Below, one piece after another: positions 52,433 to 62,973 of a stretch of 64,000 nucleotides of DNA. Origin of the DNA: Gracilimonas sp040904925 (GTDB taxonomy: Bacteria; Bacteroidota; Rhodothermia; Balneolales; Balneolaceae); NCBI GenBank assembly GCA_040904925.1, contig JBBDSP010000007.1, forward strand, positions 1 through 64,000. The letters run 5' to 3'. The notes beneath the pieces are model-generated. The model was given only the letters and a program-made list of their open reading frames with translations, did not search any database and was not told where the DNA came from. The position numbers and the translations under genes are program-made. The stretch's first letter is position 1, and every line of letters begins with the position of its first letter.

Positions 52433-54205
52433 TTACATCTCATTAACCCAATCGAATAATAACCTTATTCGATCAGATTCTTCAATGGACTCTTCCCAAT
52501 TATCATTTTTTGCTATCTCTTTCAACTTATTCTGATACTTGTTTTTAGTATCAATACCTAACATATTTTCAATGTCTCCCTTACTCCAAACCCAATAATT
52601 CAATTTCAACATTTTACTTTTTAAACTCTTAATTAATTGTTCTGCATCTTCTTTAGTGGCAATCAAAGAATATGCATCTGACGCTTTAACACCATTATTC
52701 TTTTGGGGCAATCCATTTTCTGCAATTCCATAGCCACCTTCATCTTTATATTTTTTAATAAGCTCAATAAACGCGAGAATATCTTCATCTTCTTCTTCAA
52801 GTAAGACGCCCCAAGCTACCTGAAAACAATAATCTAAATCAACAATCATGGATTGTGGTATTCCCATTTCCTCAAGTATTTCTCCCGATTTAATCATCCC
52901 TCCACTTCCATTTAGTGGTATAAAGGCTATACTTTTTTCATTGTCTTCTTTCTCTGAAATGATTTGATATAAGCTCGGTAAAAAATCTTTCTCTGTCTTT
53001 CCTTCAATTAATACTGCTTTATCAGCAAATAATAATTTTGTGGAATTTGTTAACTCGAATAGGACATCCGCTTGTTTATCATGCTCTTCAATGACATTGG
53101 CAACGCTTTCACGTAAGCTATTCAATCTAAAAGTGCCATCTTCAGCAGACTTTCTTATGAGAATTGTATCAGCAATATCATCTTTGGTAATGACCAATGG
53201 TGAATGTGTAGCAAATAAAACTTGAAAACCTGACTTAGATAATTTTCTTAAAGCATTCCTTAATACTAATATTCCTTTAGGATGTAAAAATAGCTCCGGT
53301 TCTTCAATTAGAAGAAACTTTCTCGAAACTTTTTCTTCATCAACACCATATTCAGACAACATCTTTATCAATCCCATTTGAATTGACCTTTGTGCTCCAT
53401 GACCTAAGAGAGAGAACTCTCTTAGATCATCTCCTCTTTCAGAAAATTTTACAGTTCCTTGTTTGAAAATATCATCAATTGTCGGTGGAGGTACGTGAAG
53501 CTTTAAAGATATTCCTGGGAAAAAATCTGTAATATTTTTATCGGCAAGTGAATCAAATTCTTTAAAGCTTTCAACTCTTTCTTCTCCATCAGCAGTAAAT
53601 AGATTATTTAACTTACCAATTGCCTCTTCAATATCATCTTTATGCTCTTCTTTTACGGGATCTGTAATTTCACTAATTAGCTTTCCTATAGTTGTGCTTC
53701 TCTTGTTGCTTGAAACATCTTCAGTTGCATCGTCCATGGCTCTAATAAAGATACTTTTAGGAAAAAGCTTAGATAAAGCGGGTGATATGCCTGCCGGATT
53801 ATCTGTAAATACTTCTTCGGTTCCTTCATCTTCTACCTTCGGGTCTCTTACCATAAGTTCCCGATCACCCGCTCGTCCTGTTGGTTTTAATTGTCGAAAT
53901 CTAAAGACTATTGTTCCATCTACAACGTAATCCTTTATTTGCTTTTTGTGTCTATCATCAAGCTCATCAAGTAATTCCTCAGAGACTCCTGTTATTTTTC
54001 CGGTAACTGTAGGATAGGTGTCTAAACTTCTAAATGCAGACTCATCAATACCATAGCTATTTGAGAGAAACCAATCTATTGCTTCTAGTATGTTAGATTT
54101 CCCTGCGTTATTGTATCCAACAATTGGAGTGTAATCTGTTAGATTCAGTTCTAAGCATTCAATAGACTTGTAGTTTTCAATCTTCACATAGCTAAGAGTG
54201 TGCAT
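52433..54205 (-). CDS. OLD-family ATP-dependent TOPRIM nuclease
   Basis: 590 residues. ABC-type ATPase parts are Walker A GYNNAGKSNIL (about 30-40), signature region, Walker B LLIEEPELFLHP and the following H-loop THSPLVI. The C-terminal TOPRIM nuclease has its catalytic Glu in VLIEGKTEKDF and Asp pair in IVDLDYCF. Such proteins nick or cut DNA and include GajA of the Gabija defence system, but no GajB helicase is next to it, so it is a stand-alone OLD protein. Its codons are visibly AT-rich compared with neighbours, and it lies next to a tRNA gene, suggesting acquisition by transfer. Confidence 0.85.
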   Translation of the reverse strand: MHTLSYVKIENYKSIECLELNLTDYTPIVGYNNAGKSNILEAIDWFLSNSYGIDESAFRSLDTYPTVTGKITGVSEELLDELDDRHKKQIKDYVVDGTIVFRFRQLKPTGRAGDRELMVRDPKVEDEGTEEVFTDNPAGISPALSKLFPKSIFIRAMDDATEDVSSNKRSTTIGKLISEITDPVKEEHKDDIEEAIGKLNNLFTADGEERVESFKEFDSLADKNITDFFPGISLKLHVPPPTIDDIFKQGTVKFSERGDDLREFSLLGHGAQRSIQMGLIKMLSEYGVDEEKVSRKFLLIEEPELFLHPKGILVLRNALRKLSKSGFQVLFATHSPLVITKDDIADTILIRKSAEDGTFRLNSLRESVANVIEEHDKQADVLFELTNSTKLLFADKAVLIEGKTEKDFLPSLYQIISEKEDNEKSIAFIPLNGSGGMIKSGEILEEMGIPQSMIVDLDYCFQVAWGVLLEEEDEDILAFIELIKKYKDEGGYGIAENGLPQKNNGVKASDAYSLIATKEDAEQLIKSLKSKMLKLNYWVWSKGDIENMLGIDTKNKYQNKLKEIAKNDNWEESIEESDRIRLLFDWVNEM

Positions 54206-54393
54206 GTTTCCCCGAAATAATTAAAGTTTTTGTTATAATTAGAAATCCACCATTTTTCATTACTGTCTAAAATGATCTCAATCCAATTCCTTACAATAAA
54301 ACAAAACTCTATGTGATATTCACTCTCAACTTTTTCACTCAGTAAAAGTTTAGTACTCGCCCCAAATAAATTAAGCCTTAAAAATTCTCTAAA

Positions 54394-54432
54394 CCAAAAA
54401 AGCCCCGCACAATAAATGGTGTACGAGGCTTT
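54394..54432 (-). terminator. Terminator following tRNA-Phe
   Basis: On the minus strand AAGCCTCGTACAC and GTGCGGGGCTT form a long stem with minor mismatches around ATTTATT-like loop, followed by six T. It ends the tRNA transcript. Confidence 0.75.
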
Positions 54433-54441
54433 ACTTGAGTG

Positions 54442-54514
<73 letters not shown>

Positions 54515-54602
54515 TTTCACAAGGACGGCAAAGATACAGGGTTTGTAATCTTTATACAATAATAAATTACGAAAATTGGTAACAGGTTTTAGATATGAGG
54601 CG

Positions 54603-54650
54603 TTAGGTGTTAGGAATAGAAATAAGACTAACACTAACACTAACACCTAA
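54603..54650. repeat. Palindrome TTAGGTGTTAG / CTAACACCTAA
   Basis: 11-bp perfect inverted repeat (54603-54613 with 54640-54650). The right arm belongs to a run of CTAACA words. It lies just before the recJ stop and tRNA-Phe 5' side. Confidence 0.45.
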
Positions 54651-54661
54651 GAACTCGCCCC

Positions 54662-56362
54662 TTAAATGTGAATATCCTTCAGGCGAAGTTGCAGGGTTCT
54701 TCTTCCATTCCAGTTATTTTCTTCGATCACGTAAGCGACCTTAAATGGATTCCCGTCTCGCACTCCAGGTAAATATTCATGCATGTTAAAACCAATGGTA
54801 TCGAAAACTCCCGAATTCTCTTGTTTTACCCGCATTTTCAGATGCCCGTTTCCAACAATGGTCGGCTCGCCCACAACTTTAACTCCTTCACTTACAAATA
54901 TGGGCCGGAGATTACCGGGACCAAAAGGCTCGAACTGACTTAATAGCTTCCAGAATTTCATATCCACATCACTCAGGTCAAGTTTGGCATCAATGGTGAG
55001 TTCAGGTTCAAAGGAATTATCGGAGAGATCAGTAAATGCCAGTTCATTCATGCGCCGGCGAAATTCGGTCAGGTTTTTTTCGCTCAGGGTAAGTCCGGCT
55101 GCAAACTCATGTCCGCCGAATTGTTCCAGCAGATCCTCACATTTTTTGATGGCATTGTAGATGTTGAATCCCTTGATACTTCTAGCAGAACCTTTCACTT
55201 TTCCTTCTACATTACTAAGCATAATAGCCGGACGGTGGTACAGATCCACAAGCCGCGATGCCACGATCCCGATCACCCCGAGGTGCCAGTCTTCCGCATA
55301 CAGAACGATGGTGGAGGTTTCTTCCATGTCAAAGTCCTTATCGATTTGGGCCATGGCCTCTTTCATGGTTTTGGAATCGGTATCCCGGCGGCGCAGGTTG
55401 ATGGATTCCAGCTCATAGGCATGTGATTTAGCTTCCGCCAGAGTTTCTGCGATCATCAGCTTTACGGCCGTGCTGGCGTCTCCCATTCGCCCCGCCGCAT
55501 TAATGCGAGGCCCAATGGAAAACACGATCTTTGAGGTATTGACTTCCTCTTTGTTCACATTGATGAGATCGAGCAGCGCTTCAATTCCCACACGCGGACT
55601 TTTCTGGATCATACTCAACCCGGCTTTCATCAGTACCCGGTTTTCATTTATAATGGGGACAATATCTGAGGCAATGGAAATGGCTACAAGGTCAAGAAAT
55701 TTAAAGGCAACAGACTTAGGCAGGCCGAGTTTCACGATGGTTCCCTGTATAAGTTTGAACCCAACCCCGGCTCCTGATAGTCCGTCAAAAGGATAGTTGC
55801 AATCGGGGCGTTTGGGATCGAGTACAGCCACGGCATCCGGAATTTCATCACCAACGGTATGGTGATCACAGATGATCAGGTCGATGCCTTTTTCTTTGGC
55901 TACTTTGGCTTCTTCAATTGCCGTGATACCACAGTCGACAGATACGATCAGGGTAGCATTGATATCTTCGGCATATTTGATACCATCGGGATTTATGCCA
56001 TACCCCTCCTTAAAGCGATGCGGAATATAGTAATCGGCATCAACCCCAAATTCTTTCAGAAACGTGTAGATGCAGGAAGTGGCCGTAGTCCCGTCTACGT
56101 CGTAATCGCCGTAAACGAGTACTTTTTCACTTTTGCGGATAGCTAATGCCAGGCGTTCGGCACCGTTATCCATGTCCTTCATTAAAAAAGGATCGTGGAG
56201 GTTGTCTATCTTTGGTCTGAAAAAGTATTTTGCATCATCGTATGTTTTTATGCCGCGTATAGCCAGCAAACGGGCTATTTTGTCCGGAATTCCAAGTTTG
56301 CTCCTTAAATCCGGGGCAGACTCTTCCTGATCCGGCTGCGCGTATACCCAGCGGAATGACAT
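54662..56362 (-). CDS. recJ: Single-stranded-DNA exonuclease RecJ
   Basis: 5'-3' exonuclease for repair and recombination, cytoplasmic, 566 residues. DHH phosphoesterase motifs: VLVYGDYDVDG, VSVDCGI, CDHHTVGDEIPDAVAVLDP, LSGAGVGFKL and ASDIVPI, then DHHA1 part INAAGRMGDAS and GGHEFAAG. All metal-binding residues are present. ATG at 56362 begins MSFRWVYAQP. Single gene. Confidence 0.94.
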   Translation of the reverse strand: MSFRWVYAQPDQEESAPDLRSKLGIPDKIARLLAIRGIKTYDDAKYFFRPKIDNLHDPFLMKDMDNGAERLALAIRKSEKVLVYGDYDVDGTTATSCIYTFLKEFGVDADYYIPHRFKEGYGINPDGIKYAEDINATLIVSVDCGITAIEEAKVAKEKGIDLIICDHHTVGDEIPDAVAVLDPKRPDCNYPFDGLSGAGVGFKLIQGTIVKLGLPKSVAFKFLDLVAISIASDIVPIINENRVLMKAGLSMIQKSPRVGIEALLDLINVNKEEVNTSKIVFSIGPRINAAGRMGDASTAVKLMIAETLAEAKSHAYELESINLRRRDTDSKTMKEAMAQIDKDFDMEETSTIVLYAEDWHLGVIGIVASRLVDLYHRPAIMLSNVEGKVKGSARSIKGFNIYNAIKKCEDLLEQFGGHEFAAGLTLSEKNLTEFRRRMNELAFTDLSDNSFEPELTIDAKLDLSDVDMKFWKLLSQFEPFGPGNLRPIFVSEGVKVVGEPTIVGNGHLKMRVKQENSGVFDTIGFNMHEYLPGVRDGNPFKVAYVIEENNWNGRRTLQLRLKDIHI

Positions 56363-56656
56363 GATTATTTTGTGCTTTATTTTTATTCATAAAGGCTGAG
56401 CGGCGGTCAAACCGGGTTGCCAACGCTAAATGCGTTTCATTACATATAAAATACTATTAAACGGGAGAAAATCAGCATCTTTGTTCAGATAAATTGCTGT
56501 TTAGCCTCAAAAGCTCAAACACTCTCTTATCTTAACCTTAATCTTACAAACTTTAGTATGAAAACCTTCAATTAAGTTGAGAACTGTCAAATAAATACCG
56601 AACTTTGGAAGCGATTCCAACAACCCGTCTCTCTATAATAATTTTTACCTTCCATC

Positions 56657-57832
56657 ATGACAAAAGTATTCACTAAAGAACCCAAAACATTGACTAAAGA
56701 GAATAAGAAATTTCCGCTTTTTAATGAACTGGCTGACAAAAAACACGAGCAAGTGGTGATCTGCTCCGATCCCGAAACAGGACTGAAGGCCATCATTGCC
56801 ATTCACAATACCACCTTAGGTCCTGCTCTTGGCGGAACGCGTATGTGGAATTACGAGTCTGAAGAAGCTGCCATGAAAGACGTACTCCGCCTCTCTCGGG
56901 GGATGACCTATAAATCTGCTATTTCAGGATTGAATTTGGGAGGAGGAAAAGCTGTCATTATCGGTGATCCTCACACTGAAAAAACAGAAGCTTTATTTCG
57001 CTCATTTGGCCGTTTTGTAGATGGGCTTGGCGGACGTTACATCACAGCTGAGGATGTAGGGATGACTGAAAAGGAAATGGAATGGATCTACTCCGAAACC
57101 AAATATGTAACCGGAATTCCCAAGGCATTGGGCGGGAGCGGAAATCCATCTCCTGTTACAGCTTATGGGGTTTACATGGGCGTTAAGGCCTGTGCCAAAA
57201 AAGCTTACGGAAGCGATTCCCTCGAAGGAAAGACAATTGCACTACAGGGTGCCGGAAATGTAGCCTCTTATTTTGCGCGTCATGCTTCCAAAGAAGGAGC
57301 AAAGCTTTTCATCTGCGATATTTATGATGACAAAGCCAAAGAGCTTGCCGAAGAAGTTGGAGCAGAACTGGTCGATCCCGATGCGATTTACGGACTTGAC
57401 GTGGATATCTTCACCCCCTGTGCTTTAGGCGGAGTGATCAATGATGACACCATGGGGCAGTTCAAGTGTGATATCATTGCCGGGGGAGCCAACAACGTGC
57501 TGGACGAAGAAGACAAGCACGGACAGATGTTACTAGACAAAGGCATCATTTATGCCCCGGATTATGTGATCAATGCCGGCGGGATCATCAATATTGCAAG
57601 CGAGCTGGAAGGCTATAATGAAGAACGAGCTCTTCAAAATGCCGGGAATATCTACAAAACTATTGCTGATATTCTGGACTATTCCGAAGAGCATGGAATT
57701 CCGGCTCACAAAGCTTCCAATGCCTTAGCTGAGAAAAGAATTGAGACTATTGGAAATATCAAGAATAAGTATTCTTCCAAAGCCAATGTTTCCGGCAGAC
57801 TCGGAGAAGTATATAAGCGTTTTATTGACTGA
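56657..57832 (+). CDS. Leucine (branched-chain amino acid) dehydrogenase
   Basis: 391 residues of the Glu/Leu/Phe/Val dehydrogenase family. TLGPALGGTRMW, SGLNLGGGKAVI (with a catalytic Lys), ITAEDVGMTEKEM and the NAD motif ALQGAGNVASYF match leucine/valine dehydrogenases. It converts branched-chain amino acids to 2-oxo acids, which feed branched-fatty-acid synthesis. The second such family member in the window, distinct from gdhA. Confidence 0.9.
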   Translation: MTKVFTKEPKTLTKENKKFPLFNELADKKHEQVVICSDPETGLKAIIAIHNTTLGPALGGTRMWNYESEEAAMKDVLRLSRGMTYKSAISGLNLGGGKAVIIGDPHTEKTEALFRSFGRFVDGLGGRYITAEDVGMTEKEMEWIYSETKYVTGIPKALGGSGNPSPVTAYGVYMGVKACAKKAYGSDSLEGKTIALQGAGNVASYFARHASKEGAKLFICDIYDDKAKELAEEVGAELVDPDAIYGLDVDIFTPCALGGVINDDTMGQFKCDIIAGGANNVLDEEDKHGQMLLDKGIIYAPDYVINAGGIINIASELEGYNEERALQNAGNIYKTIADILDYSEEHGIPAHKASNALAEKRIETIGNIKNKYSSKANVSGRLGEVYKRFID

Positions 57833-57855
57833 TCTTTTTCGAATATTTAAGGTTT

Positions 57856-57887
57856 AAAAGGCATTTCATCAAGAAGTGCCTTTTTTT
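57856..57887 (+). terminator. Rho-independent terminator after leucine dehydrogenase
   Basis: AAAAGGCATTT and AAGTGCCTTTT form a stem with one mismatch around TCATCAAG-like loop, with seven T. Confidence 0.8.
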
Positions 57888-58027
57888 AAATAGGAGTGTT
57901 GCTTTTAGCCACCTTTATATTTTATCCTTTCTCGCAAGTGGAAGACGTTGTGGTAAGTTTTTGGGTTGCTACGAATTTCTTGACAAAGGATGCATATCTA
58001 TCATTCAATATAAAAACCTACCAGTGA

Positions 58028-58065
58028 GCCTCCCTCCGACAAGACTTTCGGGGGATTGAGGAGGC
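58028..58065. repeat. Inverted repeat GCCTCC / GGAGGC
   Basis: GCCTCC (58028-58033) and GGAGGC (58060-58065) with partially pairing inner TCCGAC and TTCGGGGG. Loosely resembles the CCTCCCTC part of the dispersed repeat near 4.1 and 20.2 kb, but alignment is weak. Confidence 0.35.
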
Positions 58066-58114
58066 AAAGGTTTCAGGGCATCCCTGCCCAACCTGATAAA
58101 TTATCTTTACCCAA

Positions 58115-59707
58115 TTAAGAAGAATACACCGGCTCCAGCACCCGCTCGATCTTGATCTTCTTCCCCGTCATTTTCTTTAATAATTGTGATTTCCGCTCTG
58201 CTCCCCATATCTCCAGGTAAGGTTCACCTTCAGTTCTGATATTTAATTTGATCTCCTTCTCTCCAGAATAAACCTGAAGATCCTTTACATTTTGGTAATG
58301 ACTGCGATCCAAGCCATCAGCAACCCGAAGAATTCCCGATAACTTCTTGATCCGTTTTCGGATCTCGGGCGGCATTTTCCAATATTCACCATGCCGCTTT
58401 TTGGGAGTTGATCTGCGATGGTAGCGGGCCACGTTGGCCATGATCTCAATTTCATGTTCTTTAAACCCTTTCAGATCGGAATGACGGATAATGTAAAGCG
58501 CGTGTTTATGATGTTTGGAATGAGAAATGTAATAACCGATATCGTGCAGGTAGGCAGCATATTCTAAAAGCTCGCGATCACTTTCCAATAGATCTATTTC
58601 ATCTACCAAAGCATCAAAAATGGTAAGTGCCATATTGGCTACATGTCGGGAATGATTTTCATGCCAGTCGGTTTTGCGGAGTAATTCAAACACACTTCTC
58701 CGGCGCGGATCAGCAAAAGCCCCGGTCCAAGGCAGACCGATCATTTCTTTTTTCAGATAGCGTATAACAATTCCTTCCCGCAAAGCCTGAGACGAGATCT
58801 TAACGTTCTTAATACCAAACTTACGAATCAGGTAATCCAGCAACACTACGCCGGTATTGATAAAACCCACGCGCTTCGTTTCGAGTCCGCTTACTTTCCT
58901 GCGCTCTTTCTTGGACAGTTTGATAAACCAATCATAAAAATCTTTGAAATCCTGCGCCGAGAATTCCATTTCATTCAGGGTTACATCCATGGACTTGTGT
59001 TTACGGGAGGCGATTATTTGCGCAATATTTTCCATGGTTCCTGAAGAGCCGATGATGGTATCGGTTCGGTGCTGTGCAAAAGCCTGGGCTACATCCCGAA
59101 GTTCTTCTTCGTAGTGCACTTCCAGTTTTTTTATGTCTTCCGGGGTGATGGGGTCGGAAGGTTTGAAGATCTCGGTCATGCGTGAAACACCGATCTTTTT
59201 ACTCGCCGTGTAGAAGAATTCATGTTCATTCCCCAATATGAATTCTACACTTCCGCCACCGATGTCGGCCATCAAGACAGGTTTTTCGGTCAATTTCACG
59301 CCATGGCGAACAGCCAGCCCGATTAGTTCAGCCTCAACTCTGCCCGGAATTGCCAACATCTTGATCCCAACATCGTCAATGCTTTTCTGGATGAATTCCC
59401 CCCCGTTCTCAGCCTCTCGAATGGCACTGGTGGCATAAGCCAGAATTTCTTCACATTCGTAACTGTCTGCCAGCCGCTTGATGTTTTTCAGGGCAGAGAT
59501 CCCCCGCTTAAAAGCACCATCTGAAAGGCGTTTTCCCATCCCGCCTTTGGCCATCTCAACCATTTCCTTAAGCTTATCGAGGGTGCGAAAACTTCCATCC
59601 GAATAAACATCCACAAAAATAGCGTGAAAGGAGTTGGTTCCGATGTCAATAGCGGCAATCCGTTTGATGGGTGCGATCTGATTGGCGCTGTTACTGCTGA
59701 TGATCAA
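58115..59707 (-). CDS. Ppx/GppA phosphatase with C-terminal HD domain
   Basis: 530 residues. Actin-like ATPase fold N-terminal half with IDIGTNSFHAIFVD, EAELIGLAVRHG and MADIGGGSVEFIL, then an HD-type domain around LHDIGYYISHSKHHKHALYII. Acts on polyphosphate or pppGpp; exact substrate not known. Length typical of long Ppx/GppA. Monocistronic. Confidence 0.9.
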   Translation of the reverse strand: MIISSNSANQIAPIKRIAAIDIGTNSFHAIFVDVYSDGSFRTLDKLKEMVEMAKGGMGKRLSDGAFKRGISALKNIKRLADSYECEEILAYATSAIREAENGGEFIQKSIDDVGIKMLAIPGRVEAELIGLAVRHGVKLTEKPVLMADIGGGSVEFILGNEHEFFYTASKKIGVSRMTEIFKPSDPITPEDIKKLEVHYEEELRDVAQAFAQHRTDTIIGSSGTMENIAQIIASRKHKSMDVTLNEMEFSAQDFKDFYDWFIKLSKKERRKVSGLETKRVGFINTGVVLLDYLIRKFGIKNVKISSQALREGIVIRYLKKEMIGLPWTGAFADPRRRSVFELLRKTDWHENHSRHVANMALTIFDALVDEIDLLESDRELLEYAAYLHDIGYYISHSKHHKHALYIIRHSDLKGFKEHEIEIMANVARYHRRSTPKKRHGEYWKMPPEIRKRIKKLSGILRVADGLDRSHYQNVKDLQVYSGEKEIKLNIRTEGEPYLEIWGAERKSQLLKKMTGKKIKIERVLEPVYSS

Positions 59708-59887
59708 AGTTGAAAATGGGTTGATTTAAGTGTGGTTTAAGCATAACCAAAAGTAGTGAGTTTTTACAGAATTAAAATTTAGGAGTTGTGTATAAAAAAC
59801 CTGACGTATAGATAGCTTAAAATCCAATTTGTTGAATGGCTTGGGATTATCTACTATTCACCAACTTTCAACCAAGTATTACTACTT

Positions 59888-60388
59888 ATGCGTTATCTTT
59901 CTTTGCTGGTGCTACCTGTGATTTTATTTACAGCCTGCCAAAATAAACCGAGTGATCCGGAACCTTCAGTTGATTCAATAAAGATGGTATTAGATGACTG
60001 GCACGCCGCCGCTGCCGAAGGCGACTTTGAACGCTACTTCGATCACTTTGAAGGTGATTCGTCCATTTTTATGGGAACTGATGCCACCGAGAGGTGGGCG
60101 ATCGCTGTATTTAAGCCATGGTCAAAGCCTTATTTTGAAGATGACGGAGTTGCCTGGACCTTTACCCCAACTTTTCGGGAAGTGTATTTTTCAGAGAATG
60201 GGAAAACCGCCTGGTTTGATGAAGAACTGGATACTCCAAATCTGGGTCCGAGCCGGGGTTCTGGGGTTTTGGTAAAAAATGAAAAGGGGTGGAAAATTGC
60301 ACATTACAACCTTACTATTCCCATCCCGAATTCTATTGTAGATGATGTGGTACAACAAATTGAAGAAGAACTAAATAAAGAAGAATGA
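59888..60388 (+). CDS. NTF2/SnoaL-like lipoprotein
   Basis: 166 residues. Lipobox LFTAC sets the lipidation Cys near residue 17. The rest resembles the SnoaL-like/DUF4440 fold (VLDDWHAAAAEGDFERYFDHFEGDSSIFMGTD, and WKIAHYNLTIPIP). Function unknown. It overlaps the M14 peptidase gene by four bases, so they are co-translated. Confidence 0.75.
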   Translation: MRYLSLLVLPVILFTACQNKPSDPEPSVDSIKMVLDDWHAAAAEGDFERYFDHFEGDSSIFMGTDATERWAIAVFKPWSKPYFEDDGVAWTFTPTFREVYFSENGKTAWFDEELDTPNLGPSRGSGVLVKNEKGWKIAHYNLTIPIPNSIVDDVVQQIEEELNKEE

Positions 60389-62892
60389 TGAAAAAAGGGA
60401 TACTGACGACATTATTATTGGTCTTATTACTCTCGGTTCAAACCCGGGCACAAGTACAATCGCCCGCTGAATTTTTAGGGTATGACCTGGGTGAACAGTG
60501 GACTCCACACTATAAGGTGATGAATTATTTCCAGCATGTGGCAGAGGAGTCGCCCATGGTTACTTTTACCGAATATGGAAAAACCAATGAAGGCCGGGAA
60601 CTGGTTTATGTAGTGGTTACCACAGAAAATAATCAGTCTAATATTGAAGAGATCCGGCTTAATAATTTGAAACTGACCGGGATGGAATCGGGGGAGCCGA
60701 CAGAAAATCAAAAAGCGATCGTATGGCTGAGTTATAATGTACATGGAAATGAGACCTCTTCCAGCGAAGCAGCATTGAATACCATTTATAAACTGGTGAC
60801 AGAAAATTCTGACTGGCTGGAAAACACCGTGGTCATTATGGACCCTATGGTGAATCCGGATGGGCGTGATCGTTATGTAAACTGGTTCCGCAGCGTAGTT
60901 GGGGAAGATGTTAATGTGCTGCCTGAATCACGGGAACACAGTGAACCATGGCCGGGTGGGCGCACCAATCATTATTACTTTGATCTGAACCGCGACTGGG
61001 CCTGGCAGACACAGGTTGAAAGTCAGCAGCGGTTACCGGTTTATAACAGCTGGATGCCACACGTTCATGTCGATTTCCATGAGCAGGGCGTAAATTCACC
61101 CTATTATTTTGCTCCCGCAGCAGAGCCTTTTCATACAGCTATCACCGGTTGGCAGCGAGATTTCCAGACGATGATCGGGAAAAATCACACCGAATATTTT
61201 GATGAAGAGAATTGGCTGTATTTTACCCGCGAAGTGTTTGACCTGTTCTATCCAAGTTATGGGGATACCTGGCCGACATTTAACGGAGCCATTGGAATGA
61301 CCTATGAGCAGGCCGGACACAGTTCAGCCGGACTTGGGGTTCTGACTGCTGAAGGAGATACACTGACGCTGCTTGATCGACTTACCCATCACACCACAAC
61401 TGGACTTTCGACGGTAGAAATAACCGCTCAAAATCATCAAAAAGTAATCGATGAGTTTTCTGAATATTTCAGTAATACTATTCAGAACGGAGCAGGAGAG
61501 TACAAAAGCTTTATCGTGAAAAAGAGCAGTAATCCTGATAAAGTAACCAGCTTGCTACAGTACCTGACGAAGCAGGAAATTGAAGTCGGACAGGCAACAA
61601 GATCCTCCAGTCCGAGCGGATATAATTACAGTACGGGTGAGACTGGTCGCGTAAATATTGAAGAAGGCGATTATGTGGTCAGCACCTATCAGCCCAAAGG
61701 AACACTTGCGCGCGTATTGTTTGAGCCTAAGCCGGAGCTGGTGGATTCGATGACTTATGACATCACCGCCTGGGAAATGCACTATTCGTTTGGTGTAGAA
61801 GGCTATGCCATTCCGGGCAAGGTCGACTTTGGAGCGGTAACATCAACAACCGAGGATGAACTAACTCCATCAGCAGATAAACCTTATGCTTATTTGGCCA
61901 AATGGGATTCTATGGAAGACCTGAAGTTTCTTTCACAGATCCTGAAAAAAGGAGTGAAGGCCCGTTATGCGCGGGAAGCGTTCACGCTGAACGAAAGAGA
62001 GTACAAGCCCGGAACATTGATCATTACCCGAAATGGAAATGAGCATCTGGGTGATGAGTTTGATACTATCGTTAAAGATGAAGCCGGATTGTTGAACCGA
62101 ACTCTCATTCCTGCTACAACCGGTTTTGTCGAATCCGGAAAAGATTTTGGCTCATCCGGAGTACGATATATTGAGACACCGCGTGTGGCTCTGCTTTCCG
62201 GAGACGGAACCAGCTCTAATATGGTAGGTCACATCTGGAATTACTTTGATCAACAGATCGACTACCCGGTAAGCCTTATCAATACTGATGACATTCGTTC
62301 TGTAAACTGGGATGATTACCACGTACTGATATTACCAAGCGTGTATGGCAGTGCAATTGGAGACAGCGAAATAAATGCTATAAGAGAATGGGTACAAGCC
62401 GGTGGGACATTGATCGCCATGGAGGGCGCGAACAATCTGCTTTCCGGGAAAGATGGCTTTGCCTTGAGTAGAAAATCCAGTGAAGAAAGTGCAGAGGAAG
62501 ATGATCCAAATGCCAAGCTTGTCAAGTATGGTGAGTCTTCCCGTGAGCGTGTTAAATACATGAACGCCGGTTCTATCTTCGAAACTACGATGGATTATAC
62601 TCACCCATTAGCCTTTGGATATGAAGAAGACTATATGTCTCTCAAGTTAGGTTCTACAGCTTTTGAATATCTGGATAACGGCTGGAATGTGGGAGTGGCT
62701 AAAAAAGGTGCTCATCGCAGCGGTTTTGTTGGAAGTGAAGCCAAGAAAAGCCTGGAAAATACTCTGTCTTTTGGAGTTCAAGGTATGGGCCGCGGAAATG
62801 TGGTATATATGATCGACAACCCGTTATTCCGGGGTTTCTGGCACAATGGGAAGCTGTTGTTTGGGAATGCTGTTTTCTTTGTGGGGAATTGA
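60385..62892 (+). CDS. M14-family zinc carboxypeptidase
   Basis: 835 residues, secreted (signal ending QTRAQ). Zinc ligands are His and Glu in NVHGNETSS and His in VDFHEQG, with the catalytic Glu in MTYEQAG, so the active site is intact. The C-terminal half includes a DJ-1/amidotransferase-like stretch (HVLILPSVYGSAIGDSEINAIREWVQAGG). It digests peptides in the periplasm or outside. The start ATG at 60385 is followed directly by a second ATG. Confidence 0.9.
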   Translation: MMKKGILTTLLLVLLLSVQTRAQVQSPAEFLGYDLGEQWTPHYKVMNYFQHVAEESPMVTFTEYGKTNEGRELVYVVVTTENNQSNIEEIRLNNLKLTGMESGEPTENQKAIVWLSYNVHGNETSSSEAALNTIYKLVTENSDWLENTVVIMDPMVNPDGRDRYVNWFRSVVGEDVNVLPESREHSEPWPGGRTNHYYFDLNRDWAWQTQVESQQRLPVYNSWMPHVHVDFHEQGVNSPYYFAPAAEPFHTAITGWQRDFQTMIGKNHTEYFDEENWLYFTREVFDLFYPSYGDTWPTFNGAIGMTYEQAGHSSAGLGVLTAEGDTLTLLDRLTHHTTTGLSTVEITAQNHQKVIDEFSEYFSNTIQNGAGEYKSFIVKKSSNPDKVTSLLQYLTKQEIEVGQATRSSSPSGYNYSTGETGRVNIEEGDYVVSTYQPKGTLARVLFEPKPELVDSMTYDITAWEMHYSFGVEGYAIPGKVDFGAVTSTTEDELTPSADKPYAYLAKWDSMEDLKFLSQILKKGVKARYAREAFTLNEREYKPGTLIITRNGNEHLGDEFDTIVKDEAGLLNRTLIPATTGFVESGKDFGSSGVRYIETPRVALLSGDGTSSNMVGHIWNYFDQQIDYPVSLINTDDIRSVNWDDYHVLILPSVYGSAIGDSEINAIREWVQAGGTLIAMEGANNLLSGKDGFALSRKSSEESAEEDDPNAKLVKYGESSRERVKYMNAGSIFETTMDYTHPLAFGYEEDYMSLKLGSTAFEYLDNGWNVGVAKKGAHRSGFVGSEAKKSLENTLSFGVQGMGRGNVVYMIDNPLFRGFWHNGKLLFGNAVFFVGN

Positions 62893-62915
62893 TATAAGGT
62901 GTTAAAGTGCGATGG

Positions 62916-62965
62916 TGTTAATGTGTTACGGTGTTTTTTAAGGACAACACCGTAACACATTAACA
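62916..62965. repeat. Perfect 20-bp intergenic palindrome
   Basis: TGTTAATGTGTTACGGTGTT (62916-62935) is the exact complement of 62946-62965, with a 10-nt loop, between convergent genes. The flanks GGTGTTAAAGTG and CACTTTAACACT can extend it. Tandem TGTTA/TAACA words make up the arms. Confidence 0.6.
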
Positions 62966-62973
62966 CTTTAACA

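Noticed and set aside
52433..54205. A Gabija defence system
   Set aside because: The OLD protein resembles GajA in architecture, but no UvrD-like GajB helicase is adjacent.
54600..54656. CRISPR-like repeats (CTAACA runs)
   Set aside because: The words are short, contiguous and without spacers; no cas genes are present.
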